A stretch of DNA of 64,000 nucleotides, from contig CM037596.1 of the NCBI GenBank assembly GCA_021018995.1, positions 88,605,184 through 88,669,183 of the forward strand, read 5' to 3'. The DNA is from Chloranthus sessilifolius. Lineage: Eukaryota > Streptophyta > Magnoliopsida > Chloranthales > Chloranthaceae. The translations under genes and the position numbers were made by a program. Of this stretch, positions 22,281-32,112 are shown one piece after another. The notes under the pieces were generated by a model that saw only the letters and a program-made list of their open reading frames with translations, ran no database searches and had not been told where the DNA came from. Within the stretch, counting starts at the first letter, position 1. Each line of letters opens with the position of its first letter.

Positions 22281-23119
22281 AAGGACCTTAGGTTTATGAA
22301 AAGATGGCTTGGAGCCGAGAGCTCTTTCTTAGTTTCGTTTTCTTCGAGGTTTAGGTTTTCCAATTAGTCTAGGTTTAGTTTTAGTTTCTGATTTAAGAGA
22401 GTTTATGAGATTGAGGTCTTTGTAAACAATTCCATAATGATCGATTCAGTGATGATGATGGCCAGAGCTACGATGCATGGCTAAATCCCGAAGCTTGGGA
22501 TCTCGTAAAATCAAAGATAGGTAGTTAATTCAAGTTATATTTCTAGTTTAGTTTGAATTTATGTGATAATGATTACATGATTGTGATTTACTTATGTTAT
22601 CGTAAACGAGTATAGAACTTTAATTATGTTTTGATAATTCTAATGGTCTTGTAGGGATTAGAAATAGATCTAATGAGATACCCACCTTCGGATTAGGACT
22701 TGTAGTCTAGTGTGATAGGTTTCGTGCAATGGTGCTTACGGATTAGATCGCTAGAGATTAGATGGATCATATTGCCTCGACTGGTCCGTGACTATGGATA
22801 AGATCTGATTATTTTATCTAGCTTTACCTTGTAGTGAAAAGAAGGTTGATTGCTCAGAATTCAGGTTAGAATAGGAACCGAATACGAGTTAAATACAAAT
22901 CTGCGATTAAGAGGGATCCCATGCTGCTTTCTCACTATTTTTTAAATCAGAATGTACTTGCTTTCCTAGATAACTTAATTAGAATTTTCCTTTTATAAAC
23001 AACTCTTTTAGTCAAGGCTTTAGTTTAGATAAACGATTAGTCCCTATGGTACGACACCCTTATACTTGTCCTAGTACCACGAAATTGTGCACTTGCAAGG
23101 TTTTTAATTTAAACGATCA

Positions 23120-24756
23120 GCAGTGAACATTTATGTGCCCCTTTCTGCCACAATAAAAACATGTGGGCATCTACTTACCCAAGTTTTTGTTAATCTTCTC
23201 AAGTTTCCTAGCATGAGTAATAAAATTTGGTTTGGTTTTTTATGAAGATTCAATATGAGTGTTAAAACCAAGACCATTCTTGTTAAAACTAGAGAAGATA
23301 TTATCAAGCACTTTTCCGGGAGACACTACTCTGAGAGAATGAAGCAAACTTTAATTGAGAGGCAGCTATATCACGCATCAACTTCTCATTCTCGAGTGTG
23401 AGACCTTTGTAGCTATAATGATGCTCATGACACTCATTCTCAAGGAATTTGACCTTATCATGAAGAGAATTAACCGAATCTTCAAGATGTTTCATTTCAG
23501 AGACAAGGTCATCAAGCTTCATGGTAACAAAAGAGTAGACAGATTTCAAACCAATAACTTCCTTAGATAATTTAATTTTTTCTTTAGTTAATCGTACACA
23601 TTCATGGTATAATTCACCATAAGCTTCATTAATATCAGAAGCCTCTCCTTCAGTACATGATGTCTCCATCTCATTAAAGAAATTTCCTTCTTCCATCGCA
23701 AAATTAGTAGATGGTGAATCAGGAAGGTGAACAGTGGCCACAAAGGCCCTGAATTCATATTCAATGTGAGTGGATTCATCACTGGAAGATTTCTCCTGGA
23801 CATCATTATCTTGAGTGGCCGCCATAGCCTTTGATTTTCCCTTGAATTTCTTTTTGTTCACACAATCCACAATGACATGCCCAAAACCTTGGCACTTATA
23901 ACATTGAATTTCCTCAGAGAACTCTTTCAAGGGCTTCTTCTCAATTGGCTTTCCTTTCTCAAACTTCTTAGGAAAACTTCTGTTCCCAGTATATAAATTT
24001 TTTAATTTTTTAACGAGATAGGCAAACTCTTCATGATCATCCTTATCGCTATCGGAATCGATTATATTTTGGATGATCTGAAGGCAATTCTCCTACCTTT
24101 ATTAATATCCCGAATTTCACATTCATAAGCCTGAAGGGACCCAACAAGTTTATCTAAATTGATAGTGTCAATGTCCTTGTCAACGATGGCATTGACTTTT
24201 GACCTAAACCTCTTAGGAAGCGATCGAAAGATATTACGAACAATCCCCAAGATTGAAAGATCCATTAAACAATACCATTAACTCTAATTTAGAAATAAGA
24301 GAATTTCTCATCCTCTTCCATACAGAGATTTTCAAATTGTGAGGTAAGCATTTGAAGCTTAGCCAGCTTCACTTGTTGTGTTCCATCATAGGTAGTCTCA
24401 AGGATCTTCCAAGCATCCTTGGGTATCTCACAATTACTGATTCTCCGAAACTCGAAGGCACTAACAACACTAAACAATGCATTGAGGGCTTTGAAATTAT
24501 ATTCATTAGAATTATAATCATCAGGACCCCACATATCTCTAGGTTTTAGAGACGCCTTAGCCACTTGAATTGTTTCAGAAGATATCATCGGATGACACCA
24601 TCCATCTTTTACAGCAAACCAAATCTTAGGATCTAAGGATTTCAGGAAGGCTCACATTCTAGCCTTCTAAAAGGGATAGTTGGACCCATTAAATAATGAA
24701 GGACGCGTTGTTGAAGCTCCTTCTCTTGGTAGATCTAGGTTACTAAATTGAGCCAT
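23120..24756 (-). pseudogene. Copia gag with two zinc knuckles and coiled coil
   Basis: ATG at 24756 on the minus strand, about 35 bp after the primer site. Blocks: LKPRDMWGPDDYNSNEYNF and YDGTQQVKLAKLQML (UBN2-type gag core), LPKRFRSKVNAI, first knuckle CYKCQGFGHVIVDC (about 23880-23910), a long heptad-rich segment (about 23330-23600), then second knuckle CFYCGRKGHINVHC at 23123-23165, which the solo LTR interrupts. Gag packages element RNA into cytoplasmic particles. Frame breaks lie near 24275 and 24000, and a stop near 24670. The double knuckle with a coiled coil between suggests the SIRE branch. Confidence 0.82.
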
Positions 24757-24789
24757 AGACACTCAATTCGTTGGAGAAAATCGATTGAA

Positions 24790-24804
24790 CCGGCTTTGAT
24801 ACCA
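24790..24804 (-). other. Primer binding site (initiator methionine tRNA type)
   Basis: Minus strand TGGTATCAAAGCCGG, two bases after the LTR terminal CA. It matches the TGGTATCAGAGC pattern with one change. Confidence 0.8.
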
Positions 24805-25327
24805 ATTGAAATTTCGGTACCCTAGATTTGCTTAGCGATGATATTAAAAATAAATAATATAAAATAAATCAATCACCACTGCACACGAGATTTTTGCATA
24901 AAAAAAAACTACGGGATCTATACCAAATCCAAGGCAACAAATACACTATGAGCAAAATGATTACATAAAGTACAAAATAAATGTAGACTCTCTAGTCTTA
25001 TCAAATATTTCCAAATCGTAACACTAGAATCCATTACGCGTCCTCATAGTTCCTCGATTTGTTGCCTTCAACCACCAAGTCAGATGATGGTCCACTTGTG
25101 TTTAGAACACAACAATACCCAGGATTCCACCAAGGTCACTCGAATCCACAAGCCTAGACACGTTCAAAACTTCAAGTGCTATTAACTTGAGAAAATAGAA
25201 ATGGAACAAGTGTCTTTGACTAACTAAGAGATCCAATCAAAGTTTCAAAGGTTGAAAGGATTTTTCTCTTACAAAGATGGCTGAGTAATAAAGTGGAGAG
25301 AACACAAATCTAAAAGTTCTTAAGAAA

Positions 25328-25336
25328 CTATTTATA
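25328..25336 (-). promoter_or_regulatory. TATA box of the copia LTR
   Basis: Minus-strand TATAAATAG, about 55 bp downstream of the palindrome array in transcription direction. Confidence 0.6.
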
Positions 25337-25389
25337 TTAGTTATAACCCTAAAGAGAGATATGAAAGTATCTTTTATGGAACCAATTTC

Positions 25390-25467
25390 ATGGTTGACCA
25401 TCACTTTGGTTGTGGTCAACCACAAATATTTAAGTGGTTAACCATGAAAAGAAACATGGTCAACCAT
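25390..25467. repeat. Four 12-bp palindromes at exact 22-bp pitch
   Basis: ATGGTTGACCAT (25390), GTGGTCAACCAC (25412), GTGGTTAACCAT (25434) and ATGGTCAACCAT (25456). Starts are exactly 22 bp apart and all fit RTGGTYRACCAY. The spacers differ in sequence, so selection or recent duplication preserved the dyads rather than the whole unit. Confidence 0.92.
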
Positions 25468-25651
25468 AAAAAAAATTATAACTTTTATAAACCGTTCTTA
25501 TAACTAAAACAGTTGTCAATAAGAATAACTCAATCAAACACCATAGGATTCATAAATGAGTAGTTATACTTGACAACACATATGAGAGTGAACTACTAGG
25601 TTATCATAGATCGTGATAATCAGATCTAACAAGGGCTAATAATGGTCAACA

Positions 25652-25936
25652 GATGTTAATTGTAATTTTACAATCGACTTGGGGGCTTATACATAGAAGA
25701 AGGCTGTATAAGAAGCCTGTTTTATACATTTTCAAAAGTTAAAATGGCCCTTCAGCCCCATTGCTCTATGTGGCTCTTCCTCTATACTATATGGCAGAGA
25801 TGTGCTATTATCGAGAATCACAATTGATGATTGTTCTTGATTTCCAATAGTGAAAATAGGAGTAGATTTCTTCAGAGAAGATGTCTTCAAGGGGATATTG
25901 ATAGTGATCTCTCTAGACACGTTGAGATCTTGCATA
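25652..25936. other. Non-coding stretch between copia LTR and MITE
   Basis: No gene recognised. GCTGTATAAGAAGCCT near 25703 recurs near 26521, so an unclassified repeat about 0.8 kb long may span 25.70-26.55 kb and hold the MITE. Confidence 0.3.
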
Positions 25937-26100
25937 AGCTACAAAAAAATAAGACTATTAGTGGCAACTTTTTGCAGTAAAAAATTGCCGCTATTAACAA
26001 AAAACCTATTAAGACTATTAGCGGAAAGGGTATTAGTGACAGTTTTTTTGTTAATAGCGGCAGTTTATGGCTGCCGCTAATAATCTTATTTTTTGTAGTG
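25937..26100. mobile_element. CACTA-type MITE (164 bp), first copy
   Basis: Right end TTTTTTGTAGTG reads CACTACAAAAAA on the minus strand. The left end is CTACAAAAAAATAAG with its first two bases altered. The interior has TATTAGCGGCAG-type repeats in both orientations. ATA flanks both sides (25934-25936 and 26101-26103), a 3-bp target duplication. Same family as 58847-58999. Confidence 0.85.
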
Positions 26101-27044
26101 ATAGTATTTGTTGTCTGAAAATCTCTCAAGTTTAACAAAGTCTCTTCAAATTTAGTTCTTATGCTACAAAAGGGAAAGAGAAGCTTTTCATGATAGTTTT
26201 CATCTTTGAAGATTTTAGGATCATTTTTTGCCTTGGCCTCGTACCTTATTGTTACAGGAAATGGTGGAGGAGATTTTCTGATGGGTTAAAATATGGAGTG
26301 TCTCCTTATACACTTGGTGTATGATGAGCACCATGAATGGATTCACCAAAAGGTAACAAGGAACGTACTTATAGCTAGGGCATAGCCATGATTTTCTTCT
26401 GGTCGAGGATAGTGGTGGTCGACATATGTTAATAGTTGATTTACCACATTTGTGGGCTACTACACCAAAGATATGGAAACCCATATGTGGATCATTATAC
26501 CACACATTTGGGAAAAACAAGCTGTATAAGAAGCCTATCATATAAACTTGCTAAATTTATGGTGCCTACATTGGATCTTGTGGCGTATGATCGATCCTAG
26601 ACCATTGATTTGCTACAATGATTATGGGAGATGGCTTTGTTGGAAATTAAACCTAATTTTAAGGGTATTTTGAGTATAGAAAATTAGGGGTATTTGTGTC
26701 TTTTATATTGTGAATATTTTTGAAAGTTTTGTAAGTTCCTAGAAGCATCTAGGATATGATTAGTTGCATAGAGAAAGTGGGTAGAGAGTTCCAATGTGTT
26801 GAAAAAGTCAATTCCTGATTTTCTACTTAGGACTCTAGAAAAATCCATTGTAAGTGTTGTGTAGAAAGTGTCTCGAAGGGTCCCCATGTATATATATATA
26901 TATATCCTTACTATTATATAAAAGTATAAATAGTTTCTTTCAATTTTTTATGCCAAAAATGCCACTAACTCACATCTCATTGCTGCAAGACTTGAAAATA
27001 GAAATCTACTTCTAATTAAACTAGGACTTCAATTTACCTCCGTT
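26101..27044. other. Non-coding stretch, no gene recognised
   Basis: A minus-strand open frame of about 106 codons (26541-26221) has no recognisable family and lies in repeat-like sequence. A short TA run is at 26886-26905. Confidence 0.3.
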
Positions 27045-27398
27045 TTTGCAACTTTCTCTCGCTCCATCGGGGTTTTGCTTGCTTGCAGTCATGGCGGATT
27101 GATAGATAAAGGGTTTGAATATTTTGAAAGCATGAGCAAAGTTTAAGATATAGAGCCACAGATGAAGCATTATGGGTGTATGGTAGATCTTCGTAGCCGC
27201 TCTGGGAATCTCGAGAAAGCATATGAATTTATTAAAAAGATGACTATAGACCCTGATCCTGTTGTTTGGAGAATAAATACGTATTCAGGGGCGGATCGAT
27301 GGAACGATGTGTGGAAGGTGAGAAAAATGATGGTGGAGAGTGATGTGCAGAAGACACCTGGGTTTAGCTCCATTGAAGTTAATGAAACTGCTATATAA
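27045..27398 (+). pseudogene. Pentatricopeptide repeat (PPR) protein C-terminal fragment
   Basis: The translation reads GVLLACSHGGLIDKGFEYF, QMKHYGCMVDLRSRSGNLEKA, PDPVVWR, then RWNDVWKVRKMM and KTPGFSSIEVN. This is the last PPR motifs and E-domain of a plant PLS-type PPR protein, a class used for organelle RNA editing. About 55-60 residues between VVW and the GRW block are missing, so it carries an internal deletion. TAA near 27147 interrupts the frame. The rest of the gene is absent. It is a relic rather than a short gene. Confidence 0.8.
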
Positions 27399-28089
27399 AT
27401 TCATAGCCGCAAATGGGCTTCCACTTTTAAGAAAAGTGAACCAAGCAAGGGATAGTTGGTCATGCATCTCTAAGGTGAGGCATACTCAAATTCCAATTGA
27501 AGCCCATCCTTTTACATGATTGTGCAATTTGCTAATAGGATTGGCTTGATTATTTTCCTTGCAGGGGTTCGAACATAATCACATTAAATTTGATTGGTAT
27601 TGTTTAGAAAAGCTCACGGACATCCTAAAAAGCCATGGCATAAGCATGGGCAATTGGATCCTTATGGGGGAGAGGAAGGATGAGCCTTGACTAAGAACCT
27701 GGACATAAAACTCTTAATCTTGTAGCCAACCATTGGAATTTCTAAATGAACACTTTTTATTTCATTGTAAATCTAAATTAAACCATTATTAAGTTAGACA
27801 AAGATTTCTAATAGTGGACCCGTATCAGGAATTTGTAGTTGGGTCATCTCTATGACACAGATGATGGTGCTTGGTACCTTCAACTTGTCGCAATCTCAAT
27901 AAGGAGCTTCAATCTATAAGCTTATCATTCTCTTCATTACCTCTGAAGTTACTGACATCAGAATTTCTTCTTTTAGATGGGTTTTCGATTGCTTGGATAG
28001 ACGCATATCAACCCAAAATTTAAACAAAATAAATAACAATTAATTAAAATAACCCATTTGAGATGAAGCAAGAAATATAATGAAAAACC
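27399..28089. other. Non-coding stretch after the PPR fragment
   Basis: Weak remains of the PPR 3' end to about 27470, then nothing recognised. Confidence 0.35.
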
Positions 28090-28176
28090 AACTACTTGCA
28101 CATAGAAATTCAGCCTTTGCATACGAAAATGTGAAAATTTCCATTGCAAAGGCTCAACTTTTGTGTGCAAGTAGTT
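28090..28176. repeat. 87-bp hairpin, miRNA-precursor-like or tiny MITE
   Basis: AACTACTTGCACA at 28090 pairs with TGTGCAAGTAGTT at 28164-28176, and AGCCTTTGCA near 28112 pairs with TGCAAAGGCT near 28145. Of about 41 arm positions 33 pair, leaving a loop of only a few bases. The size suits a plant microRNA foldback or a very small MITE. I do not recognise a known microRNA in it. Confidence 0.6.
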
Positions 28177-28563
28177 TCCCCCTTTTAATCTTCTTCATAA
28201 GAATGAGATCTCCTTACAAGGGATATAAGAGCATCATAGAGGGCCTGCAAACAAAAACAACAAAATAAGAATAAAATTAAAATTACAATTAAAAACATAA
28301 AATGAAGGGCGAAAGAGAGTTTTGCAAAATTTCCCGGATAAGGTGTTGAGATAGGCCATTAAATTCCAAAAATGCCCCATTTTTTCAAGAAAATTTGGCT
28401 GAAAAAGCTTTTAGGGAACAGAAAATAGGAATCTGAGAAACTTTTGAGAAAGAAGTGGATTCTTAAATATCGGAAGGAGATGGATACGTGTCAGGATCTG
28501 AGAAAGTATCGGGTTCTGCCTTCAACGTGGCAACCTAAGTTTCGAACCGACCAGATCAATGAG
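28177..28563. other. Non-coding stretch before the LINE
   Basis: A-rich, no gene. It ends in the poly-T that marks the LINE tail. Confidence 0.4.
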
Positions 28564-28591
28564 TTTTTTTTTTTGAGAAAGAATTCATTTA

Positions 28592-29041
28592 TCATAAATC
28601 ACTGGTTACAAGATCAGACATAGAAGGAGGATAGTCCTCCATCCAAACTAAAACATTAGTAGAACTAATTCCTAATTTTGCAAGGCCATGTGCCACTTTG
28701 TTAGAATCTTGGTAGACATGAGAGCAGGCAGCTAAATAAAACTTGTTCATCAACCCCCTGATATCCTCAATTAGCATGGTGAGGAAAGAACGATCCTCAT
28801 GATGTGAATTAATCAATTGAATAGCAGCAAGAGAATCACTTTCAATGTGTATGTTCCTTAAACCTAGATCGAGCGCAAGCTGTCGCCCATCAGAAATTGC
28901 ATGCAGTTCAGCCTGAAGAGGGTTTGGAATGTTTTCATATCCCTTTACCATCGATGCTTGAACCAGCCCCTCGAAATCCCGAATAACAACTCCTATACCT
29001 GTGAAGGATCGGATTTTCTTCCACGCCGCATCAACATTTAT
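28592..29041 (-). pseudogene. LINE RNase H domain (RVT_3)
   Basis: Minus strand INVDAAWKKIRSFTGIGVVI, then NPLQAELHAISDGRQLALDL, IHIESDSLAAIQLIN and DSNKVAHGLAKLG: the plant LINE-type RNase H with Asp, Glu (AELHA), Asp (ESDSL) and the final Asn/His region. Just upstream TAA replaces the usual Trp codon in the GWLKINVD motif. It is in a different frame from the zf-RVT piece, so a frameshift lies near 29170. Confidence 0.85.
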
Positions 29042-29052
29042 TTTTAATTAAC

Positions 29053-29490
29053 CTAGTCTTGGTTTACACCAGATTCCACTTCCATTAGTATGCTCCCCAG
29101 ACGTGGCATCATTTTTGTAATTTTCCTTATTGAATTCGTAAAGCATACCTTTTGTCCGTAGAATATGTTGCACAAAAGGGGAATCGAGTGGGGGCATTCC
29201 TTTAACACATGTATAATGGTTTCGGCTTCTAGTCCACACAGCCCACAATTTGTATCATTAGTGATCAACTTCTTCCACAAATTATATTGCTCTGGTAATA
29301 TGTTCTTGCACGCTCGCCAAGCGAAGTATTTAATTTTATTTGGGATATTGCAATGCCATATCTTTTTCCATATGCAATAGGATGAGGCACAGCTACAAGA
29401 TCCTGCACTTGACCCGTTCTTATCATAGTAGTTTCGAGCCGCAAAATAAGCACTTTTAACACTGAATTTACCTTTTCTATCACGAGCCAA
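29053..29490 (-). pseudogene. LINE zf-RVT domain
   Basis: Minus strand GKFSVKSAYFAARN, CIWKKIWHCNIPNKIKYFAW, then CGLCGLEAETIIHVLKECPH. This is the zinc-binding reverse transcriptase region of plant L1 elements (pattern W..NIPPKIK.F.W and C..C...ET..H....C). The upstream RT is absent because the Tat-1 LTR begins at 29492. Confidence 0.85.
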
Positions 29491-29745
29491 TTGTAGACAC
29501 CCCCATTCTGCTCTCTCGGAATATACAATTTTGTTCGGTCAACCTTTGACCTCATAACCCTATTGTGGGACCATGCACTGAAATAATAGTACATGGTTGA
29601 ACACAGGCTGAAACAATAGTTCTGTGGCTCAGATCCCAATGTAGGGAGACTATATACTGAAATAATAATATATGGTCGGAATGCAAACTAAAACAATAGT
29701 CTTGCATTTCAGACTAGAGACCAGACCTAGACAACCCTGAATTAA

Positions 29746-30152
29746 GCGCCTGAAACCCCGCTTGTAGTTCGATTGCACGCCAGACCACAAATGCGCAATC
29801 AGTCCCCCTTTCAGACCAAACTTCCTTTCCCAGACAATCTCAAGACTTGATCACGCGCTTGAAATCAGACGCACAATCGGATTGAGCACCTCACCACCGG
29901 CGCACAATTGGCCTACGCCCGACCTAGCCTCACAGTCCTTGACACCTAAGTTTCCTCGATTAAACGCTTCGAGAGTGGCTCTTAATTGGATTACGCACCC
30001 CAAATTGAGCGCGCAATTAGCCTTAACCCTATTAAGACTAGGAAACTCGCTGAGCAACTCAGCCGATTGCTCACTGAGTCGGTGACCGACTCAAAGTGAT
30101 TAAGCGCCGAAAAACTAGCGCGTAATTCGATTAAACCCCTGAAAAATGGCGC
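29746..30152. repeat. Irregular GCGC-AATT motif cluster in the Tat-1 LTR
   Basis: GCGC or GCAC next to AATT, AATC or GATT in both orientations at about 29746, 29775, 29793, 29853, 29869, 29886, 29900, 29994, 30009, 30104, 30118 and 30149, for example GACGCACAATCGGATTGAGC and TGGCGCATAATTG. Spacing is irregular, unlike the phased arrays elsewhere. Confidence 0.55.
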
Positions 30153-30959
30153 ATAATTGAAGAAAAACCTATAAAAGTTTTTTTTTAGTTCGGCCCACAA
30201 CACAACGCAATGGAGGCTAGGCAATTTCCGAAGAGAGAACGGATTTTTTTTGGGATTCCGAAACCAGTGAATTCCGAGGACAAACCCATAGAGCAACCTA
30301 GTCATGATTTCGAAATTCAAGCTTCGAATCTTCGAGATTTCTCTCCACAGCCCCCTGTCCTTGGTAAAAATCTAAGTTTAAGACTTAGGATATTTCTCAT
30401 AGTTTTAATTATTGGTTTTAATCATAGGTTTTAATTTTCAGTCCGAGACCATAGCACCCTTTGTTAGACCGCAAATACTTTATATCTGGTTCTAATTCTT
30501 CGAATTCGGAACCAGTCCTTAATCCGACGGTCTAATTTGTCGACCCTAGGCTTTAATTCTATTCTAAAATCTTAATTTTCATTCCTATCATTAATTTTTG
30601 GTTCTAATCCTTGGATTCCAGAACCAGTCCTTAATTATACAGTCTGATTTTTCTGATTTCGAACCCGAATTCAGTCCTAGAAATTTAAATTCTGATTTTA
30701 ATTTATTATTCTCATATCTCCGAAAATCCCAAATATTAATATTAGTTTCGACAATTCTAGTTCATGATTTAATTCATAATTATTATTCTGAAATCAATTC
30801 CGAAAAAGTCTAAAATACTATTTTACGGTCTAGAATTTAATTTATCTTTGATCTCAGCCATCTGATTTGCCCAAGGGAGCTTAGAGGGTACTCAGGAATG
30901 AGGCCAATCCTCCTTAGCATAGCAGGCCCAAACCCCCTTTTAAAAATAATTTTAGAATT

Positions 30960-31440
30960 AATTAATTGCTTTTTTTAATCTTTTTAGTATAATTAATTAG
31001 TAGATTTATTTTATTTAAGAATAATTAATTAATTAAGCTAATTAGATTTTAGTACGATTGATTAATTTATTTAAATCAAATTTTAATTGGTTAATATCTT
31101 CCTTTAATTATAGTTCAGTATGATTAATTCATTGCTTTGATTAAATTTTTAGTATAGTTAATTCATTGCTTTAACTAGAATTTTAATCAAATTAGTTTAT
31201 TTACTTTAATTAAAATTTTAAGAAAATCAATCTATTCGTTTTAATTAGATTTTAATAAAATTAATTCCTTTGCTTAAATTAGAGTTTCAGTAGAATTAGT
31301 TTTCTATTTCAATTAGAATTCTAGTAAGACTGTTATACTTGATTTAATTATAATTTCAATACAACTAGTATACTCACTCAGCCTGAATTCTAGCACAATT
31401 AGCATGCTCAAACTAATTAGAGTTTCCTCGAGACTACTAC
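30960..31440. repeat. Degenerate AT-rich tandem repeat, about 40-50 bp period
   Basis: About ten diverged copies of a unit like TTTAATTAGATTTTAGTA followed by AATTAATTCATTGC. Copies vary in length. It lies in the Tat-1 LTR upstream of the primer-site region. Confidence 0.65.
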
Positions 31441-32112
31441 ATGTGCACCCCTAGTATAATTAAGAAACTTGATCACAGTTAAACTTCTAATGGGATTAGG
31501 ATACTTAACTAATTAGACTTTTAATAGGAATAAAAATAGTAAAAATTAACTAAACTTATGATAGAACTAGAATATTAAATTAAATAAACTATAATAGATT
31601 TCCATATCATTAAACTCATAATAGAATCAAGGAAGTCTAAACTAACTAGAACTATAACTATAAAGGGAAATAAAAGGGAAATTAAACTATCTAAATTAAG
31701 GAAAAGACATAGCTGCTGACGTTCGCAGGCGGATGATTCAGTATAGAAGTAACCCATACCCACTCTAAAGCGTGATCATTAATATGTTGCAGCATCGATA
31801 AATATCTACAGTTGGCAATCGCAACAAACTAGGAACCTTCCTAGAAAACTCCATTTTTTTACCTCCACTATTCCAAACGCCGCATCGCATCGCTAGAGTC
31901 CACTTGGACAAAATTGGAGCCACTGATTCAACGGGGACCGAGAGGAACCCAGAAAAAGCGCACACCAACAGACTGGCGATCGCGATGGGACACTTTTGCA
32001 AACTCTTTTTCTAGATAGTTAGATTTCATCTTATCTCCCTATTTTTTATTCTTTCCATCGTGTCACTTAGATTTCCTTATATATATATATAAGTTTTTGT
32101 CAGAGGCTTGAG

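Larger units (their letters stand above)
21546..23119 (+). mobile_element. 1574-bp Ty3/gypsy solo LTR nested in copia gag
   Basis: Bounded by TGAT at the left and ATCA at the right, and flanked by GTAGT (21541-21545) and GCAGT (23120-23124), a 5-bp target duplication with one mismatch. The copia gag frame on the two sides rejoins across it. It contains a GACCGGTC palindrome array, TATAAATA at 22273, and near 23040-23100 TCCCTATGGTACGAC..GTGCACTTGCAAGG, a tail I associate with Athila/Tat-type LTRs. No internal genes remain, so the element was lost by LTR-LTR recombination. Confidence 0.85.
16086..25651 (-). mobile_element. SIRE-like Ty1/copia retrotransposon, decayed and rearranged
   Basis: In minus-strand order: LTR (25651-24807), methionine-tRNA-type primer site (24804-24790), gag with two zinc knuckles and a coiled coil, protease, integrase, RT and RNase H. 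That PR-IN-RT-RH order defines Ty1/copia. The double-knuckle gag with a coiled-coil segment points to the SIRE/Maximus branch. It is dead: stops and frameshifts in every domain, a 1574-bp solo LTR inserted in gag, and a 1338-bp tandem duplication of the 3' end. No 3' LTR is recognisable below 16086, so that end seems deleted or replaced. Confidence 0.8.
24807..25651 (-). mobile_element. 5' LTR of the copia element (845 bp)
   Basis: On the minus strand it starts TGTTGACCATTATTAG (25651) and ends GAAATTTCA (24807), next to the primer site. It carries the four-site palindrome array at 25390-25467 and a TATA box about 55 bp downstream. The left edge is set by the TG and by resemblance of its start to the array motif. 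No partner LTR is available to confirm it. Confidence 0.65.
28564..29491 (-). mobile_element. L1-type LINE, 3' end only
   Basis: A poly-T run at 28564-28575 on the plus strand is the poly-A tail of a minus-strand LINE. Upstream on the minus strand are an RNase H domain and a zf-RVT domain, the C-terminal order of plant L1 ORF2. It is cut at 29491/29492 by Tat-1, so the RT and endonuclease parts are missing here. Confidence 0.82.
29492..31971 (+). mobile_element. 5' LTR of Tat-1
   Basis: Start TGTAGACACCCC matches the start of the Tat-2 LTR (TGTAGACACCCAAA). The end is inferred from a weak primer site, TGGCGATCGCGATGGGA at 31974-31990, resembling the arginine-tRNA type of Tat-2. The internal sequence is unlike Tat-2. 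Confidence 0.5.

Noticed and set aside
26221-26541. Minus-strand open frame of about 106 codons
   Set aside because: No recognisable family and no start context or splice partner. It lies between repeat ends.
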